From: Macrocystis pyrifera
Taxonomy: Eukaryota; Sar; Phaeophyceae; Laminariales; Laminariaceae
DNA: 64,000 nucleotides
Assembly (NCBI GenBank): GCA_031763025.1
Contig: JASSKH010000038.1
Coordinates: 1,033,001-1,097,000 of the forward strand
Reading direction: 5' to 3'
Position 1 is the first letter of the stretch; the number at the start of each line of letters is the position of its first letter. The notes beneath the pieces are model-generated. The model worked only from the letters and a program-made list of their open reading frames with translations, had not been told where the DNA came from and made no database searches. Both the position numbers and the translations under genes were made by a program. Shown one piece after another: positions 9,582 through 24,500 of this stretch.

Positions 9582-12500
9582 CTGGACCATGAATACATTT
9601 GACGAGAAATTTGGTTCCAACGGTCCAAGGCATCGGGGAAAATAGGCGAAAAACCGAAATGGCCATAAATATAGCGGGGTATCAAATATCTTGCGAGCAG
9701 TGCGCGAATGGTTGTACACGTGTGTAGCATTCGGTTCATGGTAGAACTGGGTACTTCCTTTCTCCCAGTCAGATTTACCGCACATCACTAGGTGTGTACG
9801 ATTGGCATAACGTCGTTACATGTTTCTCCCACTCGGAGTTAGTTGCACGCTAATTGTATGAAGGCATCGAAGTCGGTGATATGGAGAGCCGTACTGTGTT
9901 CCGAGCGGGTGGGTGTGAGGCGAACCACAGATGGTGGTGACAGTCGATTTTCCGACTCGTTACAGCGAGTGGATGGAATTGGGCCAGAGGTTACCAAACG
10001 GTCGGTGTTCAATAGGAAATCAACCCCTCACATGAACGTGGGCAGGAATCTCACCGAATAGCGATCTTTCGCGTTGTGCCCACACGCAATGGTGCTATAT
10101 ACCCATTGTTATAAGGAATACCCTGGGCTGGGTAATCGATCGATATTTTACCCCTATAGCTCAGTATAGGTAACACCTTCATTTTCGGCGTCGTCGAGGA
10201 CACGGTTTTGGATCTCACTTCGAACGTTTCTTTTCTAGAACCGCTTGCGCGTGCGTTCCTAAAAGCATATCTCCCTGGTTCCCCAGGTATTGAAACGAAG
10301 CGGGTAGCTCAGCGTACGGCCGTCGTATGCGGTACCGACGCCCCAAACATCCCGCCGTTCAGAGGGGGGAACGTGTTACAAGGATCACCCTGGGCTGGGT
10401 ATTTGCTCGATCTTTGACCCCTACAACTGGTAGGTAACACATTCACATATGGAGTGGGGGTATGCGGCGAGTTCCCGTCGTAGTTGGGCAAATAAATCGT
10501 CAATAAGGCGGGGCAGTGGGGACGTCACGCCCTGGGGTGCGGAGAGGGCCTTCCGGAAGCACGTTTGTAGCGGCGCATCCCAGCCTACTACCCAAGGTGG
10601 CCTGGTGAACGATTGTTTCTCAGACTCGTCGGCACATTATGAGGATATTCCCGAGGACCAGCTTGGAATTTGCGAAGACCTGGCCTAAGTTCGTAGCGAC
10701 GTCGATGCTTGTGGGGAACTGGTACCGTGGAAGCGGGTCGATCTTGCGCAAATCGAGTGTTGTGTACGCTCGCCGAACAGGGCGGCGTTCCGCTTCCGTG
10801 AATGGGTTCAAAGTTGTGGGTCGGCCAAGTCCTCGATGTAGGTGCACCCGTGGTGGGCGTGGGTGTGGACACTGGTAGGGGTGTGGTTGCAGATGCAGGT
10901 CAAGGGGCCAGTCCAGATGTGTAGGGGGCAGGTGATGTCGTTGTAGTGGGCGGAGCCAAGGGTGCGTGTGCGCAGAGGCGTTGGGATGGTTGGGGGTGGT
11001 CCACGTGTATCCACGGCCGGCGTTGGCATGGAAGCGGTGGAGGGATAAGAGAAGGGTGGTCGCGGCGTTCACGGACTGCGCCGAGACGCCTTCCGTAGCA
11101 GCACCGAACGGAGCTATGGCTACCGCCGGGTTGGAACCCGGGGGAGCATACTCTACAGATTGCCAACGACGCCAAGTGTAGTAGAACCCGAGTATCGTGG
11201 GAATGGACTGCAGGAACTACCTGAACTGGCTAGGAAGGCAGCTTCTCTTGTTTCTGAGACTTCCTTTTTTGTTGTTATGATTTCCCCCTTCGTGATGAGA
11301 GAGAAGGAAGCTGTTGAGAGTGATGATAGGGGCTTGACTCGAGGTACCAAGCCCACTCTGCTCTCCTTCTGTTTATCTGCTAGACGGGTAATACATCGAG
11401 GAACAGTCCCTGGACTCTTGTCTAATCCTCTCCTATCGACTATTCTAACCATCGTACTCCAAAGGAAACTTCAGGGCCCCGGAAATACTCCCCGGGTGTT
11501 ACAGGGCGTCGATACTACGGCTATGCCATGTCCATTTTATTGTCCAATACTACTCCATACCACTCTAAGTATTGTATGGTTCGGTCGCAAGCTGGTCATT
11601 ACCTAATGCTCTTACCTTGAACCTCTTACAAACACTCGACAAGTGTTCAACTCCATGTTGTAGTTCACTCCGGGTTGAAGTCGTTTTCAAGTACACCATG
11701 CGCTACGATAGTAGTAGTTGTTCCATTGGCAGAGAAATGTATTACTAGTTTCCCAAACGTTAGCTTTTACCATGGTCCAGCTCAACTCGCGGGAATCTTG
11801 ACCCACAGCGGCAGTCTGGACTGCAGCAGACTACAGCAGACTACAGCAGACTATAGCAGTAGGCGTGGTCGCAGGTGTCATTATTTTTGCCTCCCGACAC
11901 AGGCTTTCACTTTAATCCCGCAGAAGGTTCAGCATTCAACGGCTTGGTCGATAGGCCATGGGTTCTATTAATACCATCGGGGTAGCAACGCATTGGCCAA
12001 AACGCATCTGACCATCAGCCCCCCTGCACAGACGAATTGCCAAGTGTCGCTGACGTTCCCTTTCGTGCGTGACTATCTTTGTTGAAGCGTGCTATGGTAG
12101 GGGTGTAAGCATTAGGGGGTCCTCGCTTGAGGAGATCGGTACATCTCCGAAACAATGGAAAGCGAAGGCTGATACTCAATTCCATGGGCTGCAGTTTAGG
12201 TGTAAAAAGAGCAGTATGAATTTTAGCATGCAGATCGGACCCAAATGAAATGGCTGCGATCTCCTCAGTTCAGTAGTAGCCCCCGATCTCGCCAGCGAGA
12301 AACTGTTTTGCTCAAAACAAAGAAAAAGCGCGGCCCCTACCATAGCATGCGTCTGACAAAAACAACAGCAAACACCTACATATAGGTAACGGACTCGCCC
12401 TTCGCGTCATGCTTACAAGGGTTTATTGACGTCATAATTCGGGTGGGGGTACAGAGGATCTCAGACGAATATTCCCACGAACGTCACAGTAGGTGCTCAC

Positions 12501-15500
12501 GCTACCGTAACACGCGTCCGACGTCGATTTATTGCCTACCTCCGATTAATTGCCTACCTCCACGTCTGATGAAGCTCCTGTTCCCTGATGTCGTCGAAAG
12601 TGAACTCTCCGAGGGTTTCAGGGTACTGAGTGGCCAGTGTGGAGGCTACGCTTTGCATCATAGATTCGAGCTGGCCGAGAAGTGTGTACCTGAACGGGTG
12701 GTGGATGTTAACAGCACAGCGGGAATTAAGGGGGCATCCTACCTATCATAGGGGAATCACCTTTAAGATATTATGTTTCTGCGGCTCCGGACCATTCCCC
12801 CATAGAGTGGCTACCGTCTCTATTTTGCAAGTCTTGACGAAAAAAAAAAACGTTTTTGGTTTCGCGATATGCGCCTCCATGGAAGTAGTGAACATGGCGG
12901 TACAAGCAAGGTCTGCATGACCGGTATCAGCCTGAGGTGCTCCGTCCCGGCATTGTAGGGATGTGAGAGTCTATGGTCAAAATACTATGGCCACGCAAGG
13001 CATCATGTGATCTACCTGGTCGGTGAAAACCCGACGTGCTCCGTCTCGGCAATGTAGGGATGCGAGGGTCTATGGTCATATGACTACGGCCATGCACGAT
13101 AATGAGTACACCGGTTGGCGACGGTTGGCAACGACACTGTAAAACATGCCGCTCACTACGTGAGCTAGACATCCAGGGTGCCGTTTTTTTTTTTTTTGGC
13201 GGTCGCCCACAGCTGGTCGTCTAGTTAGATCAACTCTGCACAAGGGAATTGATCGTATCACGTAGTGTTCAAGGTACGGCACCCAAGAGGTAGTTACATA
13301 GTACTTCCATTGCTGTCTCTGGGAGTGGCCACACCGGAAATTAAACTAACTCATTGAAGCTGTCATCCATATGCAAGTCCGCCTCACAAGCGGTTCTTAG
13401 TAGGATGCAGCTCGCCCTACATGCGACTCGCCGGGCACCTCACGGCGCTTCGCGCTTGGTGCAAGCAATGTCTGTCTGGTCGGTGAAAACCCGACATGCT
13501 CCGTCTCGGCATTGTAGGGATGCGAGGGTGTATGGTCATACGACTACGGCCATGCATGAGATCGAGTACATCTCTCGTATCGAGTACACCCCCCCCTACC
13601 GGAGTTCGGGTCATGGGTGCGTATCTGTCCATAAAGGAAGGACGGCTCGCAATGTCTGTAGCCCTTTGGTGTTGATTCGTGTGCATCTTGACGAGTAATG
13701 GACGTCAACAAGCAGCGTATTCAAGTGCGTGCGTCTCGAACCGTTAATATGAAGGACGACTCCCAACCGTTGAAGCCTTTATGTTTCATCGTCGCTGGAA
13801 CATGATTCTACATACTCCCTCTCGGCCAAATGGGAAAACAAGTCATTCCTCTGGATAGCGATTCCACACCTCCAAGGCTTTACATCGCACCGCCGGTACC
13901 AACATGAGCGATGAAACAGTCGGGGGGGCGTTTGAGAGGGTGGGAGCTAGGATGTTTGAACTTGGTGGGCGATCTAACGTCATCTGACGAGTATAGACCC
14001 GATGTGGTGAACGTTCGCATCAAGTGGCACTGACAGACTGCCGAAATGCTCAAAATCTCCCGATGCGGAGGCTATTCACTGCCAGGTACGTGGCATTGCC
14101 ATGGTATTCGTGAAGAGTGCGCCAAGTCGTACTCGCTGTATATGGTCAGACTCCCACTGTCTACAGAGTTTGGCGTAAGCAACCCCTAAAATTTCCTACT
14201 TTTCTCTTGAACGAAGTCACGAATTATTCTCCAAATACGTGTTTCTCGCTATCTTGCCTCGCGAAAGCCCACGCCACGTAGATGATGCCGAGCAGAGGTA
14301 AGAAGCTCTTCACCAGTTTACCTGTGGAGAGAACGTTCAGGTCGGTCGCACGTGACACAGTTGTTGAGGCAATAGGGTATCCCGTCCACCGCAAGTTCGC
14401 ACCTGCAGAGCCTCGCACACGTGCTTACACCCTCAACACGATTTCATACGATGATACACCACTGGGAGACACCTATCGGGACATGCAGCACGCTTATTAT
14501 TTCTCGTAGCTTAATGATTGAAACTACGGCCGTAGGAGGTGCGATGCAGCACTGTTGGTCGACGCCTATATCGGGACACGCAGCACGCCAATTTCCCTCT
14601 CTCGTGCGATGCTTCAAGCGCCGACTACAGGAGCTTCGGGGAAGGGGATAACACGAAACGTGTCATTCGTCGCCTTCCTTCTGCAATCAAGGGTGTCTCT
14701 GTTCGCCCTTCCAGTACTACCAGGCCACGGATTTGGGGAGCCATCTAGCGCAGAGTCGGTTGCCAATCACCAACACTCGGGTTGACTTCCTTAGGTTCGT
14801 CGGCATGATTGCGTAACGACATGTCTTCATTCGTGTCTGCTTGACTACCGAGAGTCACCGTTGCAAACGTGTCGCGGAAATGATTGCGGCCCCCAAAAGC
14901 CCCGACGTTTGTCTTCAACGGCACGAAGACAGAACGCGGACTGCCCGAGACACTTAGTATATACGCAGCTTCCAGCGTTGTGAACATGATACAGACGGTT
15001 ACATAATCTTGACAACGGGGTTTTATAGCATGCTTAGAGGCTACTCAGCTGCTGCGTTAGGGACCCGGAAATAGCGGCCGAACGAAGAATAAGTGTGCTC
15101 TCATGAACCCGCTACGAGCACTAAAAACGCGCAGCAGTATACGTAGGACGATGCTGCCTTCACCTGTGTCGTTAGACACCTCACAATATATTTCGACAGC
15201 ACAACTGTCCTCTCCTATCTAAGACGATGGAGGAGTGGCTGATGTTGACTACAACCGTCCTTTAATAGTCGCCAGCTTCTCTCTGAAAAGACCCAAAAGT
15301 ATTCAAGCAAACCTGCAACCAAACCCGGGGACGCAATAAGTGTACCACGGGGGGGGCATAAAACAACATGCTGACTATTCCTAAGAAAACAAGACGAGGC
15401 CACATTCATCGCCAGCAAATCTGAGGGGCCTAATTAATTCCATGCTAAATGCGAGTTACCGCGAAGACGGAATCTCAAGCAAGACACGTTGCGAATACCG

Positions 15501-18500
15501 GGCGCCCAGATTGACGACCTCGCGTACCTATCATGAGGGCGATCATCTTGACAAGCAGGAAGAAGTCCTGGAAGACTGCCTGAAGAGGGTTCATGAGCTT
15601 GACCCACACCAGAAGTATCATGGTCGCCACCCACTGTCGCCTTTCCGTCATTAGCTCTGCCGCAGGCCTGCGCAACGCGGTAGTCCCCATTCAATGGTGG
15701 GGGTATCGAAACGTGAGCTGACCACAAACGTTGAGCCCACCGGGAGAAACTCTTAAAATACACAGCATATAGCTGGAGGCCGCAACCTCACAGTTCCATC
15801 AAACAATATCCCGTGTGGTCATCAAGGAGTATATTCTGAGTCATAATGCCATACAACGGTAGGGGAACCAGGTTTGGCTTAACAATTCCTGACCGATTGA
15901 GTTTCTTACGCGAGCAGCTGCCGGCTAGCATGATGCGTTCACTTATTGTAGTATTCTTTAGTTCAAGACTAGTGCATTTAACTATTGGTTCGGTCGCGCG
16001 AACAAACGTCTTTGAAGTATCATGTTTCGGGTCATTGCTATTGATATTGAGCTCTTCGCGTGAGGAGCCCAGATGAAGGCACTAGCTCTACAAGGCATTG
16101 CTATACAGGGAGGGAAATTCCAGTGAAAAGGGGTTGTAATACAAATATGGTAGAATGGCGGGAGCATCCCTCCCCAAGTTGTAGTCGAAAGGAGGGATCA
16201 TTGTGCCCCCTGGTGCTGATTACCGAACCCGCAATGAGGGTGTGCATTGTCTGCTTCGGGTTATGGCGTCTCGCAAACACGTCATAGTAAAACTTGAGGC
16301 AGGCTGGGGCACGCCCGGGCACCTCTCTCTCGCCGATGTGCTTTTCCGACCCCCCTAACTGCGCTTCGCGGTTGGCACAAGCAATACCTGCCCGGTCGGT
16401 GAAAATCGGACTTGCTCAGTCCCGGCATTGTATGGATGCGAGGGTCTCGGCCATACGACGACGACCATTCATGACAATGAGTACCCCCCCCCCCCCCCCC
16501 CTCTGTTTGACGCAAAACGCGGAGCTATACCTCTGTTTGGCCCGTTTCCTTTGTAGCTCTACTCGGATTGCACCTATCCCACAGGATTGTTGATCGGGTT
16601 GCAGGACCAGTTGTTGCTGAAGTCGGCTATGGTAGGGATAGTTTCATTGCCTGAGGCTCCTCGCCTAGGGAAGATTATACTCATCTAAACAACAGAGCTT
16701 GGCAAAGCTTGTAGGGTAAGGCCGCTATCCAATCCTGTGGACTACGTAGGTGCCTTTACGAGTGTTATTTTCCACACAACCATCTGATCCATAGGTGGTG
16801 GGTGGATCCACCTGATCCGACGATATTGGGTAGCTCCATCTGATCCAAAGGTATTGGGTACCTTCACCTGATCCAAAGGTATCGGGTAGCTCAATCTGAT
16901 CCAAATATATCGGGTAACCCCATCCGATCCGAACGTACTAGGTAGCTCCACACTGATCTAAAGATACTGGGCGGCTCCATCTGATCCAAAACTATTGGGT
17001 AGCCCCATCTTATCCAAAAATGTTGGGTACCTCCGTCTCATTCAACGATATTGGCTTCGTAGTCCACAATTTATGAGCTCCATCCGTGAGAAAAGGTTTG
17101 GTCTTTGGTCAATTTCAGCCCCTACCGTGGCGCGCCCCATGAATACACACGAGGCAACGGTATCATGCAAGGAACATCATAAGAAACTTAACGCTGCACC
17201 CCTGCAGAGGGATGCGTTTCGATTCAACTCGTTGTCGCGCGTTGCCTGCATACCCAACCTGAGGGTCAGATTCATTTCCTAACATTGGCCGCGCGTGTTC
17301 GAAGACGACAATGGCAGGTAGAGGGTGCGCCGGGAGGACGGAGTCCACCATTTTTGCCGGAGGGAGATATGTTTGCAACCCAGCACGGATAACGATTCCC
17401 TCTGTTTAAAATCCCCGAAACAAACAACAATCAAGTCAATCCGCGCGATGCTTTGGAACACTCAAGCTATGGCCAGGAGGAAGAATCACAACCCGGCGTT
17501 GGGGACCTTTACCGTTTCACAGTAGCAGTTGGTGTTGTACCCACGAGAATGAAGCCAAGAACAGCAGCAAACTATTTATGTGTCACGACCTTTTTTTTGC
17601 GCAAAAAAGAGTGTTGCTGTGTAAAACATATAGTTTTCACTCTTGTGTACCCCTAATCCAATTAAGGAAGGGAAAGAAACCTGCCCTCCTGGATGCATTA
17701 ATGCCAAACAAATTCCACACCCTATGAAAACGCATGGCATAAGTTTATCTTGCCTAAGATCCACGTAGTGATCGCCTGCTTGAAGATCGAGGCCTGCAAG
17801 GACATTTGCTAAGCCAATGTCCAGGCCAAAAATGGTAGCGTGGCCCACGAGGAGAAGCACGTCGACGATGTTTGCCACCGCCAGGAAATAGTAAGGACCC
17901 TTGCGTCACGATCAGATGGAACACAATTTTGTCGGAAGGCGGCAACGAACCAAGCGAAATGCATTGGATCAGCGTGCGCCTTCGTGACCTCCACAAGGGA
18001 ACTACGTAAAGGATTTGCGATCACAGTTAGCCTTTACTTTTTGTTCGGTATACGCCTGCAGTCGACATAATTGCTCATTGGGTTGTGCGCGTATAATATT
18101 TTTCATGGTCGACTTTATGGAGTTTTCTCTGCGAACACAAATATCTTCCCATTCGGACGCTGAGAAACATTAGGCACCCTCTGAGAAACATCAATTACCC
18201 CCTGGCAAACATCAGGCATCCCCTGAGAAAACATTAGGAACCTTCCGAGAAATATTAGGCACACCCCCTACCGTGCAATACTTCCTTGGAGGCGCTGGTG
18301 AAATGCTTGTCCTCCGCAACGGTCCACCGAACTCTGGTTCATCACAGTGTGATGCGCACTGACGAGAAAGCCGTCGTACTTCCTGCCGCGGTCTATCTCG
18401 GTTCATGTGTCAAATGGCTGTTTTCGTGCTTGCTCTCTTTATTTAGGCTTATTCGGTTCGTCCCGTTCAGTATTCGTCGAGTTATACGAAGTACCAGCCT

Positions 18501-21500
18501 GCAAATATCAACGTTATGTGTGCCAACGCGACACCCGTAGAAGCGCGGGGCGCCGCAATATCTAGGCGATGCAGGACGACGCTGTGCAATCTCACGGCCA
18601 CAGATCCGGCAGAGTAATCGTTGCTATCGTCCGGCTATGACAGAGGTTAGCGCTGTGCGACTCGTACCTGTCGTCTGAGTTCCAGCCCCTCTTTGGCAAG
18701 GTTGACCAGCACCAGAAGTAGAAGAGCAAGGTCGATCTGAAATGTCATCCTTCGTGTGGGGTAAAGCATAGACATACCGCAAAACCAGCATCAAGGTAAG
18801 AGCTAGTGTGTTAAGGGTAGTTGATCAAAGTGCCCGTATGTTGGATGTTTCTCGGGTTCTGTGCGTCTGCTCCAGTGCTCATACTCCCGTTCCTTATGCA
18901 CCCATGGTTTGGGAACAAACTATTGTTCTTGAAATTAAGGCAGGGTCATTGTTAAAGTAGTCCAAGTGGCTTCTTGAGGAAATTTTAGCAATGACCTTAC
19001 TCTCTAATTGTAGTTTCTACGCATGTTCTCCTGAGCGGTGCCCGGAGGCCGGAGAGTTACCAGGCACACATGACCATGGGTACATCCTCACGTGTTAAAG
19101 GTGAGGTCTTATGTCCGGTTTTGTAGACTGCAGTTATTGCCAATAACTTCTTCCAACAACGCCCTAAAGGTCGTGTAGAATTATTGACGTCCCCCCCCCC
19201 CCCCTGTTCGCCTCACGCTTGACTAATGGTACAGGCGTTAATAGAACCAAGCGAGACCGCTGTCATTGAATACAACTCGTGCCACCGCGGCTGTAGGTTT
19301 AGGATCACTTTTAGAGTATCGGATTTCAGCGACTCCAAGCCGGTTGCCACCTGATCGCTATGCAACGAATAAGTGTGTTTGCGTGTTTCCTATATGCATC
19401 TTCATCGACTATTTTCATTGCGCTGCGCCAACGCATTCATGTGGAGTCAATGTTTGAGTGAGGTGCAGAGCCACTGATACGAGTGGCCAAACCTCGGTGA
19501 TGCAAGTGGGGGGACTCCCGCAACGTAGATGTGGTCGTACGCTCTCACCTGTCGCCCAACAAACCACCGCCGTCACTGCCTAGCTCCGACCAAACGGCAT
19601 CTACGTTGTTCCCGACCACCAGCTCGCGTAGAACACCAAACGAGTTGAACGTGCTGAATGTATTGTACGATGGGTGGGTCTTCGGAACGCCTCCCTCAGC
19701 CGGCAGCTCCACGAGAATGCTCACGTACATCAGCTTTCTTGCCGAGAAGCTGTGGAGATCAATTTCAACTGCGAGGGCGCGGGTGGCTTCGTCGATCCAG
19801 CCATCCTTCTGATGTGTTTGGAAAAGATAGACGCGTGTAGGGTGGTATTACGTGAGCCATGAGAAGAGAGCGAACGCTTCGCAGAAATGGGAGAGAACCA
19901 ACTGTGCAATGAAAACGCATGTCATCAGGTTTTGCAAACACTTTCAGCAGGGCGCCCTGACAACGTTCCCGCCCCGACTTTACTCTGTAGACACTACTGG
20001 ATCCGCCCGTGGTACGGATATTGATGGCGGCGCTGATTTCCTTTGATGGAAGTGATGGAAAATGTTATCGTTTCTTGACTTGGGTCAACAGGCAATATCG
20101 GGTGAATTGGCGCGACAAGAACATTTGTTTCTAGACGTTAAACCGACACTGTGTCGTTTCGTGTTTCTCCCATTCAATGCATCTAGCTCTTTGAATGTGT
20201 TGTGCTTGTCGTACCCAGTACGACAGCATATCACTTCATTGTCCACTCTCCTCTCCTTACGAGTACTGCATCACGATCTGTGTTGTAGTCAGCGGCGACA
20301 GAGCTAGCATCTCTCCAGGATGAAGGACCGGCACGGGCACAGGGCGTGCTGAATTGTCGACGGGTAAAACAAAGCGTTCAATGTGAAGAGCACGCACAAC
20401 ACACATACTATTCACGATGCGTACAACTAAGATATATAGCTGGCAACGAGGTCGGTTGGAGGGAGCACAGAAACCCTGCTTCGTGAACTGGTACGGTATG
20501 TGCACGCCATGCAAGGTGTGAGCACATCAAATATAGTTACCTTAGTGATGGAACAAACCTGGCCCCCATATTCTAACGAGGTGCCAACGCACCAAACCAA
20601 CCTGGAGCGCTCCCAGAGTTTCCAAAGCAGCCGAACGGGATTCCTGTGTGATATTCGCCAAAAATGATCCCGGCCCATACATTCCGAACGAACCGCCAAT
20701 GGGATGTGCGTGCGCGTCTGGGACGTACTGATACCTGAAAGAGCAGTCCAACATGGGTTAGGAGCGCAGTCGACATTCATAATGCCCAACGCTTGACGAG
20801 ATACATAGGGTTTGGTACGTGTCTTAGACGGTTTCATACGCGTGCCATACTTTCTACCCACGCCTCCATCCCAACAGGTGTGCGGCATGCTACCGAACCG
20901 AACCGCTCGCTTAGTATTGGTGAGCTGTCGACGTTGCGCTCGGATAGTCGTGTTCTCACTTCTGACTAGGGCCGAACGAATCTGTGTTCATAGCCGCTCC
21001 GTCGCACATCGGCCGCCCTGACCAGTCTTCGCCGCAGTAGTCAGCAAAGCAGAACGTGCCCAAGCCTTCATCAATGTCCGGCCACACCTGGTATTCATCA
21101 TCGCAGAGGAATTCAATGTGCGGCCCCTATTCTTGGCCGTCGCTGACATGTACGGGTAAAAAACAACATAGCACTACTTGAATTGGTAAATCGATGTAGG
21201 GCCGCCGTGTCTTGAAGCGGGTCGCTCTCGACGCCTGTAATGGCAGGCCGACGGGAAGCACACCTGTTTGCTCTTTCAATACCGCAGTAGTAGTCCTTCG
21301 TCTACCACAGTAAACCAACACATATCCCATTTTCAATATTGTTTGCAAGTCCATAGGGCTGTGCATCGGGGTTAGCTTGCAATGTTGCTCGAACTTGGTT
21401 GTTTAGGTATGGAGTTCCTCATGGGAGGAGTCTTCGAAACGTTCGGTACTGCCCCCGCTACCGTCGCACGCGTCAGCCGCACTGCTACAGTAGGAGCAGG

Positions 21501-24500
21501 TGCGACGGTAACGCTTGCACGTTTGAACCCTAGTAGCCATCCTCAGTTGAGGAATCCCTTAACATATTTGCGTCCGACAGGAAGTTTACATACAGTATGA
21601 ATACATTATGTATTCGCTGGATGCTAGGCCCATGGGAGCGTGTACCGGGTGATGCTTGCAATGTTTCCTATCGAGATCGGTTGTTGCGAGAGGCATAAAG
21701 CTCCTGAAGCGAAGAGTCTCAAAACATTATAGGGGCTACTCCTACAGGACAAGCACGCGTCTCACCTACCCCCTTTCGACAAAAGCCAACGACCCCAATA
21801 TCCCTCAACCACTACGCATTACCAGGCCCTTACCTCGCAAGAGGTTCCTGACGTCCTCCACTGGCTCAGTCGTGTAGTACCTAGTACGCGGAGGCCACTC
21901 CACCCCTCAGAATCGACCAAGGTATCTTTGTCATACCAACTGCATGTCACCGCAAGGCACGGGGACGTTTAGTTTTAGTATTGAGCTTCCAGAAGTTTGA
22001 CGAAGACGGAATTTTCAGGCCGTGCTTCCTGTTGCGACTCTCTCACTCTTCACGAAGGGGATGGGCGTTGTGCCTTTTTGGCAACGGTTGTGCTGGAACG
22101 TCACTGCAGAAAGAAATGGTTGTCCCAGGTTCAGCAACTTCAAGACAAGTATAGAATGTCAACTACCAGCCACGGCCCCGTACCACTATGCCATACAATA
22201 TCCCAGACCCAGACTCATCGTACGGCAGGGGTTGCATTCGAGCCAAAATGTTTTCAATCGTCTGGGTTCCTCAAGTGAGCAGCCATTGACATACCGGTTA
22301 TATAGTATGGTACTGTTACTAATACATGTGTTTTAGGCCTAGCGGATAAAATGATTGGTCGGGCTGCACCAACAAACTTCTTCGAAGTAATGTTTTGAGC
22401 GAGAAATTGACCTCGTGTGAGGAACTCAGACGACAATAAGCCACCACCCCCACCGTGTCATTGCTCACCTGGCGTTTGTCTGTCAGTAAATATGACGTCC
22501 AGAACAGGTCCTTGCAGCCATTCCCATATATTTTCCACCGAGTTCACGGTGCCCAATGGAGCTCCTTCCTGACCCCAGAGGTCAGAGCCCCTTTCCAAGG
22601 CCGTTTGCACGGACCTGTGTTGTATTTTCGCCGGGGAGGGGAGTGCGGGCACTGATCGAGCGGAGCTACAGAAACGGTCGAGAGCGATGCGCGGACAACT
22701 AAGGTTGGCTGCAAACTACACCAAACATAGTTGCAGGGTTCACCCTAAACCTGACTCATGTATACACAGAAGCACGCAAACAGTGAACAGGTGGGGCCTC
22801 GGGTAAGAGTGGTAGCGTGTCCCTATTTTGCAAAGCAACGCTGCAGATGGGTATTTAGTTAAGTGGCCAAGATTTTTATTCCGATGGGCTGCGCATCTAC
22901 CAGGTACTGTATATGGTATTTCATTCGTGTGGATCTCTACGTGGGCTGGGTTTGCAACACGTATCGAAGCGTCGTCATGATTTCTTCTCCGAGGATTGCC
23001 AGAAAACGTTTTCATGGTAGTCACGATCACCATAAAAACACCGAGAACCTACAATGTGAGATGGAAACCGTGCGGCCTGTTCCTTCCCGAGTTAAGCACC
23101 GCAGACGCGGTAAAGACGCCCAAGTACACCAAGAAAAGCAGTAGCATACGCACAGCCCTACGCCGATGGCCTCCCTTGATCCACTCCTCGTTCACCGCCT
23201 GCCAGGAGAAGCAGCATTCGTGGCGGTGACTGTGAGGACATGGCATTAATGTGTTGACCATCGACTAACCACCATGGCAGGGGAGTCTCCACGGTTATAG
23301 TACACAAAGCGCTCAATATTACCGTCCTTGTCGTCTCTGTTTCGACAAAAAGTTTGTTCGAGGCGTTGACCCCAACTGAGCCAGTCTTCTGCAATGTATT
23401 GGCGCATGATCAAGCCAAACGTGTCAGTATGGCACGACAGCCGGACGCAATAAAGTGACCAAGGATAACTGACTCCTAAAGTAACCCTACCCCTTGCCCA
23501 AAACCTAGCCCCACCCTCAGCGGTTGTCCTCCGTCCATTCGTTCCACTTTTGTTTATGTGGGTCCCCCTACGAACAAGGTGTTGGTGGTCTCATCAACGT
23601 GTATGATAACAGCAACCGTATGTAACGAGGCCCCTATTGACGATAAAAATGGCTATGCGACAGCCCCAACATCCACCTCATGTCACCGTTTTCAGTCTTA
23701 TCAGTGTTTACGGGCTGTTTCCGGAGCAACGCCCTCATTTCAAAACAAGATTCTGTACGTCAATGAGCCGAACCAAATTAGCCGGTTGTGGACAATCTGC
23801 ATTTTGTCACCGAACTTGCGGTCAAGGAGAGACCCTTCCAGAAACATTGGAATATTTCGTGGTTAGACTACGTATTTTTAGATCGCTAGAGACGTTGGCC
23901 AAACGGTCAACAAAACGGCTTTCGACAAGCTTCAGAATATATCTTCGTTATACTACATACCACATTCAATACGGCTACAGAACGTCACACAAGTACCACA
24001 ATAGCAGGACGTGTCCCTGAAGCGCATTAGATGAGGTTTTACCACAAACAGAGTAAATCGCATACCTCCTGGACTCGGGCGGACGAGAACAGGCGTGATC
24101 CGGCCTGAAACCTCTGCTTGCTCTGGTGGTAGACTAGCCGTTCCATCGCCTGGTCGACAGGAGACGTCGACGAAAATTGGCTAGATACAGCAACAAGCAT
24201 ATAGAGGTCCAATCGCATTTCGCAAAAAAACAACATCTTCGCGCCGCGAGAACAGAGTGGGATCGAGCCCATTTTAAGTCGCTGCATACGCCGATTTTAG
24301 GCGTAGGTATCTACATCCGCCACCGTCGTGCCGCCGACGATGTGCAACACGTGCCCGATATGACATATTCGCGCCTGCGTGCATTCCGGTTTGATTTTTA
24401 TTGGAGACTATCCTACAAATGCACCACGTGGTTGGTGCCGACCAGTTTGTGTCATTAAGCCGTGAGCTAGCTTGTAATGATCTGACGACACGACCGCTAT

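Noticed and set aside
10620-11072. Minus-strand stretch with TLDLRKIDPLPRYQFP considered as an extracellular pore exon
   Set aside because: Pore exon 12558-12689 and S6 exon 9455-9581 already join in phase and give the expected spacing; no good splice pair around the stretch.
23455-23530. CCCTA-like words suggesting an interstitial telomere
   Set aside because: Only a few irregular occurrences (aaccctacccc, aacctagcccc), with no true tandem array.
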